From NCBI GenBank assembly GCA_964350445.1, contig CAYGKA010000003.1, positions 1 to 64,000 on the forward strand: 64,000 bases of DNA, read 5' to 3'. The translations under genes were made by a program, and so were the position numbers. The number at the start of each line of letters is the position of its first letter. Position 1 is the first letter of the stretch. Source of the DNA: Hwanghaeella sp964350445. GTDB lineage: Bacteria > Pseudomonadota > Alphaproteobacteria > UBA8366 > Aestuariispiraceae. The notes under the pieces are model-generated. The model was not told the DNA's origin. It ran no database searches and saw only the letters and a program-made list of their open reading frames with translations. Shown in pieces: positions 43,957-52,598 of the stretch.

Positions 43957-43994
43957 ATCATCCCCCAGGGCCGCGATCATCCCCCAGGGCCGCG
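43957..43994. repeat. Perfect 19-bp tandem duplication at the end of the sulfotransferase gene
   Basis: The unit ATCATCCCCCAGGGCCGCG occurs twice in tandem at 43957-43975 and 43976-43994. It spans the stop codon of the TPR-sulfotransferase gene and changes its last residues. Confidence 0.93.
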
Positions 43995-45781
43995 ATCAGC
44001 GGGGCGAGGTGGTTTTCGTATCGCCGCCATCGGTCGACGGCGCTCGCATAGATCGGTTGCCGAACCTGCAGGCGGCTTGCCGTGCTCACGGTTCGTTCGG
44101 TTTCGTAGAACTTCATCAACCCGTCCTCCCATGCCAGGCCCAGTTTCGCAATCACGGGCGCGACCTCGGCCGGCATGTCCCGTGTCAGGGTTTCGTAGTC
44201 GACCGTCAACAGATCGGGATCCCATTCCTGCCAGAACCGCATCAGCCGCCGATACGCCCTGTAGTTATGGCCGATCTGTTCCAGGTCATGGGCGAAGGCA
44301 TAGGCGTTGGCGAATTTCTGCATAAAAATGGACAGGCATGTATCGATCGGATTCCGGCGAATATGAATGATGGTGGCGGACGGAAACATGATCCGGATCA
44401 ATCCGACGAACCGATAATTGGCCGGCATCTTGTCGACCACGAATGAAGCGTTCGGAAATTTCTCCTCGATCACCTGCAGGTATTCGCCGGCCAATCCTGC
44501 CAAGGCGGCGGGGTCGCCAAGTGCCGGCGCTTCCGTCCAATGGGACCGGCCCGCCCCCAGCCGGGCGGCGAAATCCGTCACGGTCAACAATTCCCCGGCG
44601 CCTTCGACCGCGGAATGGGTGGCCAGGATCTGCTCCAGCAGCGAGGTGCCGGACCGCATCATGCCGAGGATGAAGACCGGCTTCCTCTCCGAGGATCTGT
44701 CATGCCGGAGCAGGTCGCGATGGGCGTCGAACCAGGCGATGGTCCAGTCGACATCCGCATCCGCGCGGGTTTCGGAATAGGGGATGCCCAGTGCGTCGAG
44801 CTCCCGCTTCCAAGTGGCATGGGCGCGCGACCAGCAGGCGAAGGCGTCGTCATACCGGTGTAGCCGGTCATAGGCGCGGCCCAAGCGGTGCAGCAGCTGG
44901 GGGCTTTCGATCGCCGCCAAGCCGTTCCGCTCGGCGGCGGCCGTGGCGTCGGCCATCAGGGTCTTCGCCTTTTGCTTTTCGGAGTCCGCGTCCGGGCCCG
45001 ATCTGGACGATCCAATTTCCGCCAGGTCGAGCATCGCGACGAGATTGCCGGGATCGGCGGCGCGGGCCGTATCCAGGGCGGCCTCCGCCTCTTCGTTCCG
45101 TCCCATTTCGACCAGGGTCGCGGCCTCGTCGATCAGGACCTGCGCATCGCCGGGGTTCAGCGCGGCGGCCTTGCGGTACAGGCCGGCGGCTTCCGTCAAC
45201 CTGCCGTCGGCCCGGCAGACATGCGCCAATTCGGCATGATAGGCGGCATTGGACGGATCCAGCTTCAACCCCTCGCGCAGAACCGTTTCGGCATCCTGCC
45301 GGCGTTCCAGCCGGATCAACGCCTGGGCCAGCGACAGCCGCGCGATGCCGTAGCCCGGCGCAAGGGTGATTGCGCGGCCGTAGTGGTTCAGCGCTTTGTT
45401 CAAGTCGCCCGACCGTTCCAGCGCCAGGCCAAGATTGTTATGAGTCGCCGGGTCGTTCGGCATGGTCTTCAGGACCTGTTCGAAGAACCGCGCCGCTTCC
45501 CGGTGGCGGCCCTGTTCCAGCCGGATGATGCCCAGGCCCGACACGGCGGCCGGATTGTTGCGGTCGGCCTTGTGGCTTTTCTCAAACCATTGGACGGCCT
45601 TTTTCGCGTCGCCCTGCTGGTGCGCGACGATGCCCAGCAGATACAGGGCGTTCGCTTCCCGCGGCTGGATTTTCAGGATGGCGGTCGCGGCCTTCTTGGC
45701 CTCGTCCAGCCGGCCAGCCTGGTTGAGCGCGAAGGCGTTCTGCAGCATGGCCCCCAAACCCGCCGGGGATGGCGTCTGCAT
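43958..45781 (-). CDS. TPR-domain sulfotransferase
   Basis: The N-terminal half of this 607-residue protein is a row of tetratricopeptide repeats (for example AAVSGLGIIRLEQGRHREAA, NNLGLALERSGDLNKALNHY). The C-terminal half is a PAPS-dependent sulfotransferase with the 5'-phosphosulfate loop LGMMRSGTSLLEQIL and the 3'-phosphate region IIHIRRNPIDTCLSIF. Such proteins may sulfate peptides or glycans, with the TPRs choosing the acceptor. No signal peptide is seen. GGGAG precedes the ATG. The last residues, DDRGPGG, arise from a 19-bp duplication; without it the end would read GDDGAP. Confidence 0.9.
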   Translation of the reverse strand: MQTPSPAGLGAMLQNAFALNQAGRLDEAKKAATAILKIQPREANALYLLGIVAHQQGDAKKAVQWFEKSHKADRNNPAAVSGLGIIRLEQGRHREAARFFEQVLKTMPNDPATHNNLGLALERSGDLNKALNHYGRAITLAPGYGIARLSLAQALIRLERRQDAETVLREGLKLDPSNAAYHAELAHVCRADGRLTEAAGLYRKAAALNPGDAQVLIDEAATLVEMGRNEEAEAALDTARAADPGNLVAMLDLAEIGSSRSGPDADSEKQKAKTLMADATAAAERNGLAAIESPQLLHRLGRAYDRLHRYDDAFACWSRAHATWKRELDALGIPYSETRADADVDWTIAWFDAHRDLLRHDRSSERKPVFILGMMRSGTSLLEQILATHSAVEGAGELLTVTDFAARLGAGRSHWTEAPALGDPAALAGLAGEYLQVIEEKFPNASFVVDKMPANYRFVGLIRIMFPSATIIHIRRNPIDTCLSIFMQKFANAYAFAHDLEQIGHNYRAYRRLMRFWQEWDPDLLTVDYETLTRDMPAEVAPVIAKLGLAWEDGLMKFYETERTVSTASRLQVRQPIYASAVDRWRRYENHLAPLIAALGDDRGPGG

Positions 45782-45969
45782 GGTGGTTGCTCCCTCGCAT
45801 TGCGCGGCGGACGGATCGCCAAAATCGATGCCGCCCGCTTTTCCGGCGCCGTTGCCTTCGATAATGTCCTCAGTGTTAGGGTGGATTGCCCGGCGAGTTC
45901 AAGCCCGACCGGCCGACCGCATGGGCCGAACGCATGGGTTTTCGGTCTTTTTTTGTATCTGGAGGAATC

Positions 45970-46641
45970 ATGGGAGGCGTCACGGACAATCTGGCCGCCG
46001 TTCGCAGCGACATCGAAACCGCCGCGAAAACGGTGAACCGGGACCCGGCCAAGGTCACCTTGATCGCGGTCAGCAAGACATTCGACGCCGATGCGATCCG
46101 GCCGGTGCTTCAGGCCGGTCAGCGCGTCTTCGGTGAGAACCGGGTGCAGGAAGCGGAAGGGAAATGGCCCCAGCTGCGGGAAGAGTTTCCCAATGTCGCG
46201 CTGCATCTGATCGGCCCTCTACAGACGAACAAGGTGAAGCAGGCCCTGCCGCTGTTCGATGTCATCCAGACCGTCGACCGGCCGAAACTGGCCAGGATGC
46301 TGGCGGATCAGATGGAAAAGACCGGCCATCGCCCGGATTGCTTCATCCAGGTGAATACCGGCGAAGAGGAACAGAAGGCGGGCGTCATGCCGGCCGATAT
46401 CGACGGGTTCGTTGCGTTGTGCCGGGATGAACTCGGCCTTCCGGTCGTCGGTTTGATGTGCATTCCCCCGGTGGACGAGCAGCCCTCGCCGCATTTCGCG
46501 CTGCTGTCGAAAATGGCCGGCCGCAATGGGCTGGACAATTTGAGCATGGGCATGAGCGCGGACTACCAGACCGCCGTGATGCTGGGGGCGACCCATGTGC
46601 GGGTCGGCTCGGCTATTTTCGGGAAACGCGACTACCCGTGA
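45970..46641 (+). CDS. YggS/PROSC family pyridoxal-phosphate homeostasis protein
   Basis: This 223-residue PLP-binding protein has the alanine-racemase N-terminal barrel only. The PLP lysine is in TLIAVSKTFDADA, and FGENRVQEAEGKWP, LHLIGPLQTNK, GLMCIPP, LSMGMSADYQTAV and GSAIFG are all family segments. It buffers PLP and protects against excess pyridoxine or PLP; no catalytic activity is established. GGAGGAATC precedes the ATG at 45970. It diverges from the sulfotransferase and converges on the transpeptidase. Confidence 0.96.
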   Translation: MGGVTDNLAAVRSDIETAAKTVNRDPAKVTLIAVSKTFDADAIRPVLQAGQRVFGENRVQEAEGKWPQLREEFPNVALHLIGPLQTNKVKQALPLFDVIQTVDRPKLARMLADQMEKTGHRPDCFIQVNTGEEEQKAGVMPADIDGFVALCRDELGLPVVGLMCIPPVDEQPSPHFALLSKMAGRNGLDNLSMGMSADYQTAVMLGATHVRVGSAIFGKRDYP

Positions 46642-46651
46642 CCCCGCTGAG

Positions 46652-46711
46652 CATCAAGGTCCCCAGCTTCAGGGTCCCGAACTTCAGGGTCCCGAACTTC
46701 AGGGTCCCCGG
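46652..46711. repeat. 15-bp tandem repeat (about four copies) between yggS-like and L,D-transpeptidase genes
   Basis: Units CTTCAGGGTCCCGAA at 46667-46681 and 46682-46696 are identical; the flanking units at 46652 and 46697 are diverged. The last unit contains the stop and final codons (FRGP) of the convergent transpeptidase gene. Confidence 0.85.
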
Positions 46712-47229
46712 AATGTGATCGCGTCGCCCTGGCTCACCGTGGCCAGAACCTGTTCAAGGTCTTCGCGCTTCAGGGCGACACACCCTTCCGTCGGCAAATA
46801 CCCTTCCCGCGCGACATGCATGAAGATGGCGCTGCCATGGCCCGGAACGGGTGGATCGTCGTTATGGCCCAGCACCACGACGATGTCGTATAGGGGGTCG
46901 TCCCGCCACATCTCTTCATGGCTGGCGGCGTAGGGCAGGGCGACATGCTGGTTATAGGCCGGATCCTCCGGCGCGTCGCACCAGCCGTCCGTTTCGGCAA
47001 GCGGTTTGGTCTCCAGCCCCGTTTCCGGCGGCGGGCCGCGGTCGGGCCGGAAATAGACCATGCGGAACGGCCAGGTTCCGATCGGGGTCGCGCCGTCCCC
47101 CTCGCGCTTGTCCAGCGCATAGCCGCCCCGTCCGATGGCGCAGCGGAAACGCCGTCCGTCGGGCAGGGTCAGAAAGCCACCTTTGACGTCGATCACCACC
47201 GCATCCCCCTTTCCGGACCGTTCCTGCAA
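46699..47229 (-). CDS. L,D-transpeptidase (YkuD domain)
   Basis: This 176-residue protein is essentially one YkuD catalytic domain: the nucleophile and partners lie in GHGSAIFMHVAREG and LPTEGCVALKREDL (His, then Ser/Thr-Glu-Gly-Cys). Such enzymes form 3-3 peptidoglycan cross-links or attach proteins to the wall. No signal peptide is visible, so either the start is further upstream or export uses another route; this short signal-less subfamily is common in Proteobacteria. The 3' end lies in a 15-bp repeat. Confidence 0.9.
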   Translation of the reverse strand: MQERSGKGDAVVIDVKGGFLTLPDGRRFRCAIGRGGYALDKREGDGATPIGTWPFRMVYFRPDRGPPPETGLETKPLAETDGWCDAPEDPAYNQHVALPYAASHEEMWRDDPLYDIVVVLGHNDDPPVPGHGSAIFMHVAREGYLPTEGCVALKREDLEQVLATVSQGDAITFRGP

Positions 47230-47281
47230 CGATCGGCAGCTTAGACCGATCCGGCACGGGGCAGAAAGCGGGGGCGTCCGG

Positions 47282-48532
47282 TCACCCCTGCTGCTTCATC
47301 GCCTGATAGCGTTGCAGGGCGTCCAGCATGGCGGACGGCACCTCGCCCGGCGGGGCCGTGATGCCGGCGGCATCCGCCAGGGTCGCCGTCTGCGACTGTC
47401 CCTTTCCGAACGCGGCCTCCATCAGCTTGCTTTCGGTATTCTCACCGCCCCTTCCGGTCATGGTCGGCGGGTTCAGGCCCAGCCGGTTCATGGCGGTCTC
47501 GAAGGGATCCGGCTGGTTCTGGCGCGCCTGGATGGCGGCGAAGGGATTGGCGGCGGGGGCCGACCCGTCGATCGAAACAGGCAAGGCGGCGCTGTATTTC
47601 GCGCTGGCCGCGCGCATATCGGCCGGACTGGGGGCGCGGCTTTGCCCGGCTGCGGGTTGCAGCGGCTGCGGCATCTGGGGCAAGGCCTGATTGGGCGCGC
47701 CGGTTTGCGCCAGCATGGACAGATGTTTGGCCATTTCGTTGCTGACCCGCGCGACCCCGGCATAGTCGGCCCGTCTATTTGCATTGGCATTGGCGGCGGC
47801 AGCCGGCGCACCGGTCAACAGCGCGTCCAGCGGTTCGGACTCCGCATCCGGCCCGCCGTTGCCGGCGCCTCTCGCGGCCAGCCGTTCCAGGAAGGCCGCC
47901 TGCTTCGAGTCCAATTGCATCGCGGTGCCGGCATTCACGGCGTTGATGGCGTCCGCGGCAAGCTGTGCTTCGGCGCCTGCCGGGAAGGTACCCGGCGCCA
48001 CCAGCGGTCCCGCAATTTGCGATCCTGACGCCTGCATCGCCGTCGCCGGCAAGCCGGCGGAGGCGTCTGAAATCGGGGCTTGGGCGACCGCCGTGCCGTC
48101 GGCGATACCGTCGCCGGCTTCGTCGCCGCCAAGACCGACCATGGCCAGCATATGGCCCATGACGTCATCGCCGGTATGTTCCTCGATCGCGTTGTTGACC
48201 ATGGCCGATGCGAAGCCGATCGGGCCGCCGAAAAGCGCGCCGCCGGCCATTTTCGCGCCGGGCTCCATCTCGTCCCCGGTGATCGACCGATAGACGGCGC
48301 CGACGACGGGCAGGTGCTGCAGCGGGTTCACGATATCCAGGACATCGCCGAAGGTCAGGCCGTCCTCGCCGAACATATAGCCGTCATCGGCGGCCATTTC
48401 GGGGGCGCGTTTGTCCTCGTGCACCGCCTTGGCGGTCTGGACGTGGCCGCTGGTCGCGCGGGCCTTCGCGGGGTCTGGTGTCATCAACGACCACGGCGCG
48501 AAGCCCGTATCGATACGGTCTTGTGGTGTCAT
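47282..48532 (-). CDS. Unrecognised 416-residue protein with a glycine-zipper-like hydrophobic segment
   Basis: I do not recognise this protein. The N-terminal 60 residues are polar. Then comes a compact region, GEDGLTFGDVLDIVNPLQHL, VVGAVYRSITGDE and a hydrophobic, Gly-rich KMAGGALFGGPIGFASAMV. After that the protein is Ala/Gln/Pro-rich and probably disordered, with a last helical stretch SAMLDALQRYQAMKQ. No signal peptide is seen. The ATG at 48532 follows AGGAG. An open frame further upstream has no ribosome site. It faces the response regulator gene across 305 bases and is followed by the transpeptidase gene, 52 bases away. Confidence 0.7.
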   Translation of the reverse strand: MTPQDRIDTGFAPWSLMTPDPAKARATSGHVQTAKAVHEDKRAPEMAADDGYMFGEDGLTFGDVLDIVNPLQHLPVVGAVYRSITGDEMEPGAKMAGGALFGGPIGFASAMVNNAIEEHTGDDVMGHMLAMVGLGGDEAGDGIADGTAVAQAPISDASAGLPATAMQASGSQIAGPLVAPGTFPAGAEAQLAADAINAVNAGTAMQLDSKQAAFLERLAARGAGNGGPDAESEPLDALLTGAPAAAANANANRRADYAGVARVSNEMAKHLSMLAQTGAPNQALPQMPQPLQPAAGQSRAPSPADMRAASAKYSAALPVSIDGSAPAANPFAAIQARQNQPDPFETAMNRLGLNPPTMTGRGGENTESKLMEAAFGKGQSQTATLADAAGITAPPGEVPSAMLDALQRYQAMKQQG

Positions 48533-48837
48533 AACGATTCTCCTCTCACCGGAAACGGTAAGCAGGATTGATGCCAGACTCCGGCCGCCGCCCGGTGCCG
48601 GGCCGGGGACCGGGTACCGGAAATCCCGCGCGGGTTCTGTGGAAAAGGCGGTCCGCATGGCCCGGAAACCGGCGGCTTCGCGCAGTCACAATCACTTCAC
48701 AGTGTCGGCATCGGCGTTGAAAATCAGCCGGATATGCCTCAGGTGATTGCGGGTTTGCGGGGACTTACGATATTACTTATTCAACATTCGCGGCCATCCC
48801 GACGGGCCGCGCCAATCTCGGGGGTGAAAAACCGTCC
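48533..48837. other. Divergent intergenic region between the unknown protein and the response regulator
   Basis: No gene is supported here. The AT-richer end (48745-48785, with TACGATATTACTTATT) is a plausible rightward promoter region for the response regulator. I see no clear inverted repeat or response-regulator box. Confidence 0.35.
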
Positions 48838-49524
48838 ATGGTCGGCAAAAAGATCCTTGTGGTAGACGACGATATTGAGCTTCGTGACTCTTTGTCGGAG
48901 CAGCTGCAATTGCATGAAGAATTCCAGACCGTCTGCGCGGGTACCGCAAAGGAAGCCCTGGAAGCCACCAAGAACGAACATTACGACGCCATCCTGCTGG
49001 ATGTCGGTCTGCCGGACATGGATGGACGGGAAGCCTGCCGGCTGCTGCGCCGCGGCGGCGTCAAATGTCCCATCGTGATGCTGACCGCCCATGACACGGA
49101 TTCGGATACGATCCTGGGTCTGGATGCGGGGGCGAACGACTATGTCACCAAGCCTTTCCGGCTGAATGTGCTGCTTGCCCGGCTGCGCGCCCAATTGCGC
49201 CAGCACGAGCAGTCGGAGGACGCGGTCTTCACCATCGGACCGTACACTTTCAAGCCCTCGGCCAAGCTGCTCCTGGATGAAGAAAAGAACGGCAAGGTCC
49301 GGCTTACGGAAAAAGAGACGGCAATACTGAAATACTTGTATCGCGCGGGTGACAAAGTCATCGCCCGCGATACACTGTTGGGAGAGGTCTGGGGCTACAA
49401 CGCGGGCGTTACGACGCACACGTTGGAAACCCATGTCTATCGGCTTCGGCAAAAGATTGAGAGAGATCCGTCCAATGCGGAACTCTTGGTCACCGAACCG
49501 GGAGGCTACCGGCTCGTCCCTTAG
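48838..49524 (+). CDS. OmpR/PhoB-type response regulator, orphan
   Basis: This 228-residue protein has a receiver domain with acidic pocket DDD (10-12), phosphorylated Asp55 in LLDVGLPD, the conserved Thr/Ala switch and Lys105 in VTKPF, followed by a winged helix-turn-helix (VRLTEKETAILKYL, then THTLETHVYRLRQKIERD). It would bind DNA as a phosphorylated dimer. No histidine kinase gene is adjacent, so its partner is elsewhere or unknown. The downstream MBL-fold gene, 92 bases on, may be co-transcribed. Confidence 0.95.
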   Translation: MVGKKILVVDDDIELRDSLSEQLQLHEEFQTVCAGTAKEALEATKNEHYDAILLDVGLPDMDGREACRLLRRGGVKCPIVMLTAHDTDSDTILGLDAGANDYVTKPFRLNVLLARLRAQLRQHEQSEDAVFTIGPYTFKPSAKLLLDEEKNGKVRLTEKETAILKYLYRAGDKVIARDTLLGEVWGYNAGVTTHTLETHVYRLRQKIERDPSNAELLVTEPGGYRLVP

Positions 49525-49616
49525 GCCCGCTCGCGCAGGATGTTCTCCGCGGCCGACCATACGGTCGGCCCCGTGGCGCCTTCTCGGGACGGGGTGGACT
49601 ACTATAACCGAATGGG

Positions 49617-50462
49617 ATGCCCGTGGCCGGAGGTAGCCGTTTTTCTGTAACGTTCTGGGGCACGCGGGGCAGTATCGCCTGCGCGGGTCCTCATACCGTC
49701 AAATATGGCGGCAATACCTCCTGTCTTGAGGTGCTGTGCGGTGACGAGCGGCTGATCTTCGACGCCGGGTCGGGCCTTCCCATGCTGGGCCGCCACATCC
49801 TGGCCAAGGAAGGGCCCGTCAACAGCCAGGTTTTCCTGACGCATACGCATCTGGACCACATCATCGGGATGCCGTTTTTCGCGCTGTTCCACATTCCGGG
49901 CCTGACGGTCCCGGTCTATGCCGGGCATTTGAAGCCCGTCGGCATGACGCTCCACGGGGTGCTGTCGGACATGATGCGCGCGCCGCTGTTTCCCGTCCCG
50001 CCGGAGATTTTCGGCGCCAATGTCTCCTTCAACGATTTCGAATCCGGAGAGGACCTGCACCCGCTGGACGGCGTGCGCCTTCGGACCGCGCCGCTGAACC
50101 ATCCGAACGGCGCCTGCGGCTATCGGATCGAGCATGACGGCAAGGCCATCGCCTATATTACGGATACGGAACATTATCCCGACCGGTTGGACGAACGGGT
50201 CCTCGCCCTGGTCAAGGACGCGCAGATCATGGTCTATGACGCGACCTATACGGATGAGGAATACGAGAAATTCGTCGGGTTCGGCCATTCCACCTGGCAG
50301 GAGGGAATCAAGCTCGCCGATGCGGCAAATGTCGAAACCCTGGTGATCTTCCATCACGACCCAAGCCATTCCGATGACATGATGGACAAGATCGCGGCGG
50401 ATGTCGCCGCCGCGCGCCCCGGGACGATCGTCGCGCGCGAAGGATTGACGCTTTCCCTTTAG
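49617..50462 (+). CDS. MBL-fold metallohydrolase
   Basis: This 281-residue protein has the metallo-beta-lactamase fold with FWGTRGSIACAGPHTVKYGG, the dimetal motif THTHLDHIIG, the later LNHPNGACGYRIEHDG and YITDTEHYP, and the final HHDPSHSD. The N-terminus and GGNTS segment are typical of a branch related to cyclic-nucleotide phosphodiesterases and RNase Z. The substrate is unknown. It follows an orphan response regulator and may act in the same signalling output. Confidence 0.88.
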   Translation: MPVAGGSRFSVTFWGTRGSIACAGPHTVKYGGNTSCLEVLCGDERLIFDAGSGLPMLGRHILAKEGPVNSQVFLTHTHLDHIIGMPFFALFHIPGLTVPVYAGHLKPVGMTLHGVLSDMMRAPLFPVPPEIFGANVSFNDFESGEDLHPLDGVRLRTAPLNHPNGACGYRIEHDGKAIAYITDTEHYPDRLDERVLALVKDAQIMVYDATYTDEEYEKFVGFGHSTWQEGIKLADAANVETLVIFHHDPSHSDDMMDKIAADVAAARPGTIVAREGLTLSL

Positions 50463-50474
50463 ATTGGTGCGCCC

Positions 50475-51341
50475 GTGTCCACACGAACAACATTGCGGCG
50501 CCTGAAGCTAGGCCTGGAAACGGTGCTGGGCTTGCGGAAGCAGGGCTTCTTCATCCCCTATCGCTATGCCGAAACCATAAAACCCGTCGATGCGGCGGAT
50601 CCGGCTTATCCCCGGTTGGACGCGCTGTTCCGGGCGTCTGACCCGCAGTTCCGGGAAATGCTCGATGCGATGGGCGATCTGTCCGCGGATCTCGACGCCA
50701 TCGGCGGCGAAGACCCGCCGGAACCGCGCTGGCGGCAGGACTGGTTTCCGGGCCTGGACGCGGCGGCGGCCTATACGGTCATTCGAACGCGCAAACCACG
50801 GCGCATCGTGGAAATCGGCTCCGGCCATTCGACGCGTTTCTTCGCCCGCGCCGTGCGTGACGGGGGATTGAGCACCCGGATCACCGCGATCGACCCGGCC
50901 CCGCGCGCGGACCTGTCGCAACTCGCCGGAATAGACCTCATCCTCGCGGTGGTGCAGGACGCGGACCGAACGGTCTTCGCGGCGCTGGAACCCGGCGATG
51001 TCCTGTCCATCGATTCAAGCCATATCCTGATGCCCGGCACCGATGTCGACCTGTTGCTGTCCGACGTCGTGCCCGGTTTGCCGGCCGGCGTGCTGCTCCA
51101 CATCCACGACATTTTCCTGCCCTGGTCCTATCCGGCCGAATGGGACTGGCGCGGCTACAACGAACAGCAGGGTGTCGCGGCGCTGATCGGTAGCGGGGGA
51201 TGGGACTTGCTGTGGGCCAGCCAGTTCATCCGGCGGCGACTGTTGCCCGACCTGCCGGATCATCCGGCCGCAGGGTTGTCCGTGCCGGAGGGCGCGTCCG
51301 AAAGCAGTTTGTGGCTAAAAAAACGGGCCCCGGCTTATTAA
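50475..51341 (+). CDS. Class I SAM-dependent methyltransferase
   Basis: This 288-residue protein has the SAM-binding motif RRIVEIGSGHSTRFFARA, a following ITAIDPAP and the acidic ILMPGTDVDLLLSDVVPGL region. It lacks recognisable substrate-specific motifs. HIHDIFLP resembles the metal-free catalytic region of cephalosporin hydroxylase-like/macrocin O-methyltransferase-related families, so a small-molecule or sugar acceptor is possible. GTG start, 12 bases after the MBL gene. Its last codons form part of a bidirectional terminator. Confidence 0.8.
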   Translation: MSTRTTLRRLKLGLETVLGLRKQGFFIPYRYAETIKPVDAADPAYPRLDALFRASDPQFREMLDAMGDLSADLDAIGGEDPPEPRWRQDWFPGLDAAAAYTVIRTRKPRRIVEIGSGHSTRFFARAVRDGGLSTRITAIDPAPRADLSQLAGIDLILAVVQDADRTVFAALEPGDVLSIDSSHILMPGTDVDLLLSDVVPGLPAGVLLHIHDIFLPWSYPAEWDWRGYNEQQGVAALIGSGGWDLLWASQFIRRRLLPDLPDHPAAGLSVPEGASESSLWLKKRAPAY

Positions 51342-51357
51342 GGCCGGTAGCCCGTTT
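51321..51357. terminator. Bidirectional terminator overlapping the methyltransferase 3' end
   Basis: AAACGGGC (51321-51328) pairs with GCCCGTTT (51350-51357), with an inner CCGG/CCGG helix. On the minus strand a run of seven T follows, so it mainly serves the ABC importer operon, whose stop is 25 bases away. The loop contains the methyltransferase stop codon. Confidence 0.85.
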
Positions 51358-51382
51358 CGTCTGTTTCCTATTTGTCTGCTTC

Positions 51383-52570
51383 TTACTTGTACGGATCCGC
51401 CGCGTCGCGCAGGCCGTCACCCAGGAACTGGAAGGCCAGCACCACCATGATCACCGGCACCGCCGGCCAGAGCAGCCAGGGATAGAGTGCGACGGCACTG
51501 AAGTTCTGCGCTTCGTTCAGCAGCACGCCCCAGCTGGTGATTGGCGGGCGCAGGCCCAGGCCCAGGAAGCTCAACGCCGTTTCGCCCAGGATCATGCTCG
51601 GGATCGCCAGCGTCGCCGAGGCAATCAGATGGCTCATGAAGCTCGGCATCAGATGCCGGCCGATGATCCGCGCCGGTTTCGCACCCATCAACTGGGCGGC
51701 GACGGCGAAATCCTCTTCCCGCAAGGCCAACAGCTTGGACCGCACGGCGCGGGCCAGACCCGGCCAATCCAGCAAGCCCAGGATCACCGTGATTCCGACG
51801 AAGACAAGTATGGGCGACCAGGTGACCGGCATTGCCGCCGACAAGGCCATCCAAAGGGGCAGGGCGGGGAACGAGCGGATGACTTCGATGACGCGCTGGA
51901 CGATGGAATCGATCCAGCCGCCGTAATAGCCGGCCATGCCGCCGATCACCAAACCCAGCGTGAAGCTGATGATGATGCCGATCATGCCGACGGTAAGCGA
52001 GATCCGCGCACCCTGGATGATGCGGGATTGGATATCCCGGCCCAGCCGGTCGGTGCCCAGGAAGAAGAAATGGCTGTCCTTGGCCGGACAGATCAGGTGG
52101 AAATCGGATTCCCAGACGCCCCAGAATTCATAGGTCGACCCGGCGTAGTCGTTGCTGGTGCAGAAGAAGCGCAGCTTTTTCGGCTCCGCCGTGTTCTCCG
52201 TATAGTCCCAGCGCAACTCCTCCAGATTCAGGCTGACGTCGTAGTCGTAGACGAAAGGCCCGACGAACTCGTCATTATGGAAGAACCGGACCTCCTGCGG
52301 CGGGGCGTAGAGATAGTCCGTGTGGCGGTGGGAAAAGCTGTAGGGCGCCAGAATTTCGGAAATCACGACCGACAGATAGACCAGGACCAAGTAGATGCCG
52401 CTGATCACCGCCAGCTTGTGGCGCTTGAACTTCATCCACATCAGCACCCATTGGGACGCCAGATAGTATTTTTCCTGTTCCGGCGACAGGGTGACGGCGG
52501 CGTACGGATCGAACGGCCGGTCGTTCACATAATGCTTCAGGTCGGACGTGCCTTGCGAAACATCGGACAT
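51383..52570 (-). CDS. Opp/Dpp-type ABC importer permease (OppC-like) with a large periplasmic insertion
   Basis: This 395-residue permease has one N-terminal membrane helix (LAVISGIYLVLVYLSVVISEI), a soluble insertion of about 100 residues, then FLGTDRLGRDIQSRIIQGAR and five more helices with the EAA loop FAVAAQLMGAKPARIIGRHL. Normal OppC is about 300 residues; the insertion lies between helices 1 and 2 and faces the periplasm. Start at 52570 chosen for its GAAGGAG site. It is the last gene of the operon, 28 bases after the partner permease. Confidence 0.92.
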   Translation of the reverse strand: MSDVSQGTSDLKHYVNDRPFDPYAAVTLSPEQEKYYLASQWVLMWMKFKRHKLAVISGIYLVLVYLSVVISEILAPYSFSHRHTDYLYAPPQEVRFFHNDEFVGPFVYDYDVSLNLEELRWDYTENTAEPKKLRFFCTSNDYAGSTYEFWGVWESDFHLICPAKDSHFFFLGTDRLGRDIQSRIIQGARISLTVGMIGIIISFTLGLVIGGMAGYYGGWIDSIVQRVIEVIRSFPALPLWMALSAAMPVTWSPILVFVGITVILGLLDWPGLARAVRSKLLALREEDFAVAAQLMGAKPARIIGRHLMPSFMSHLIASATLAIPSMILGETALSFLGLGLRPPITSWGVLLNEAQNFSAVALYPWLLWPAVPVIMVVLAFQFLGDGLRDAADPYK

Positions 52571-52598
52571 GGTGGAGGTCTCCTTCCCTAAGCCCGGG

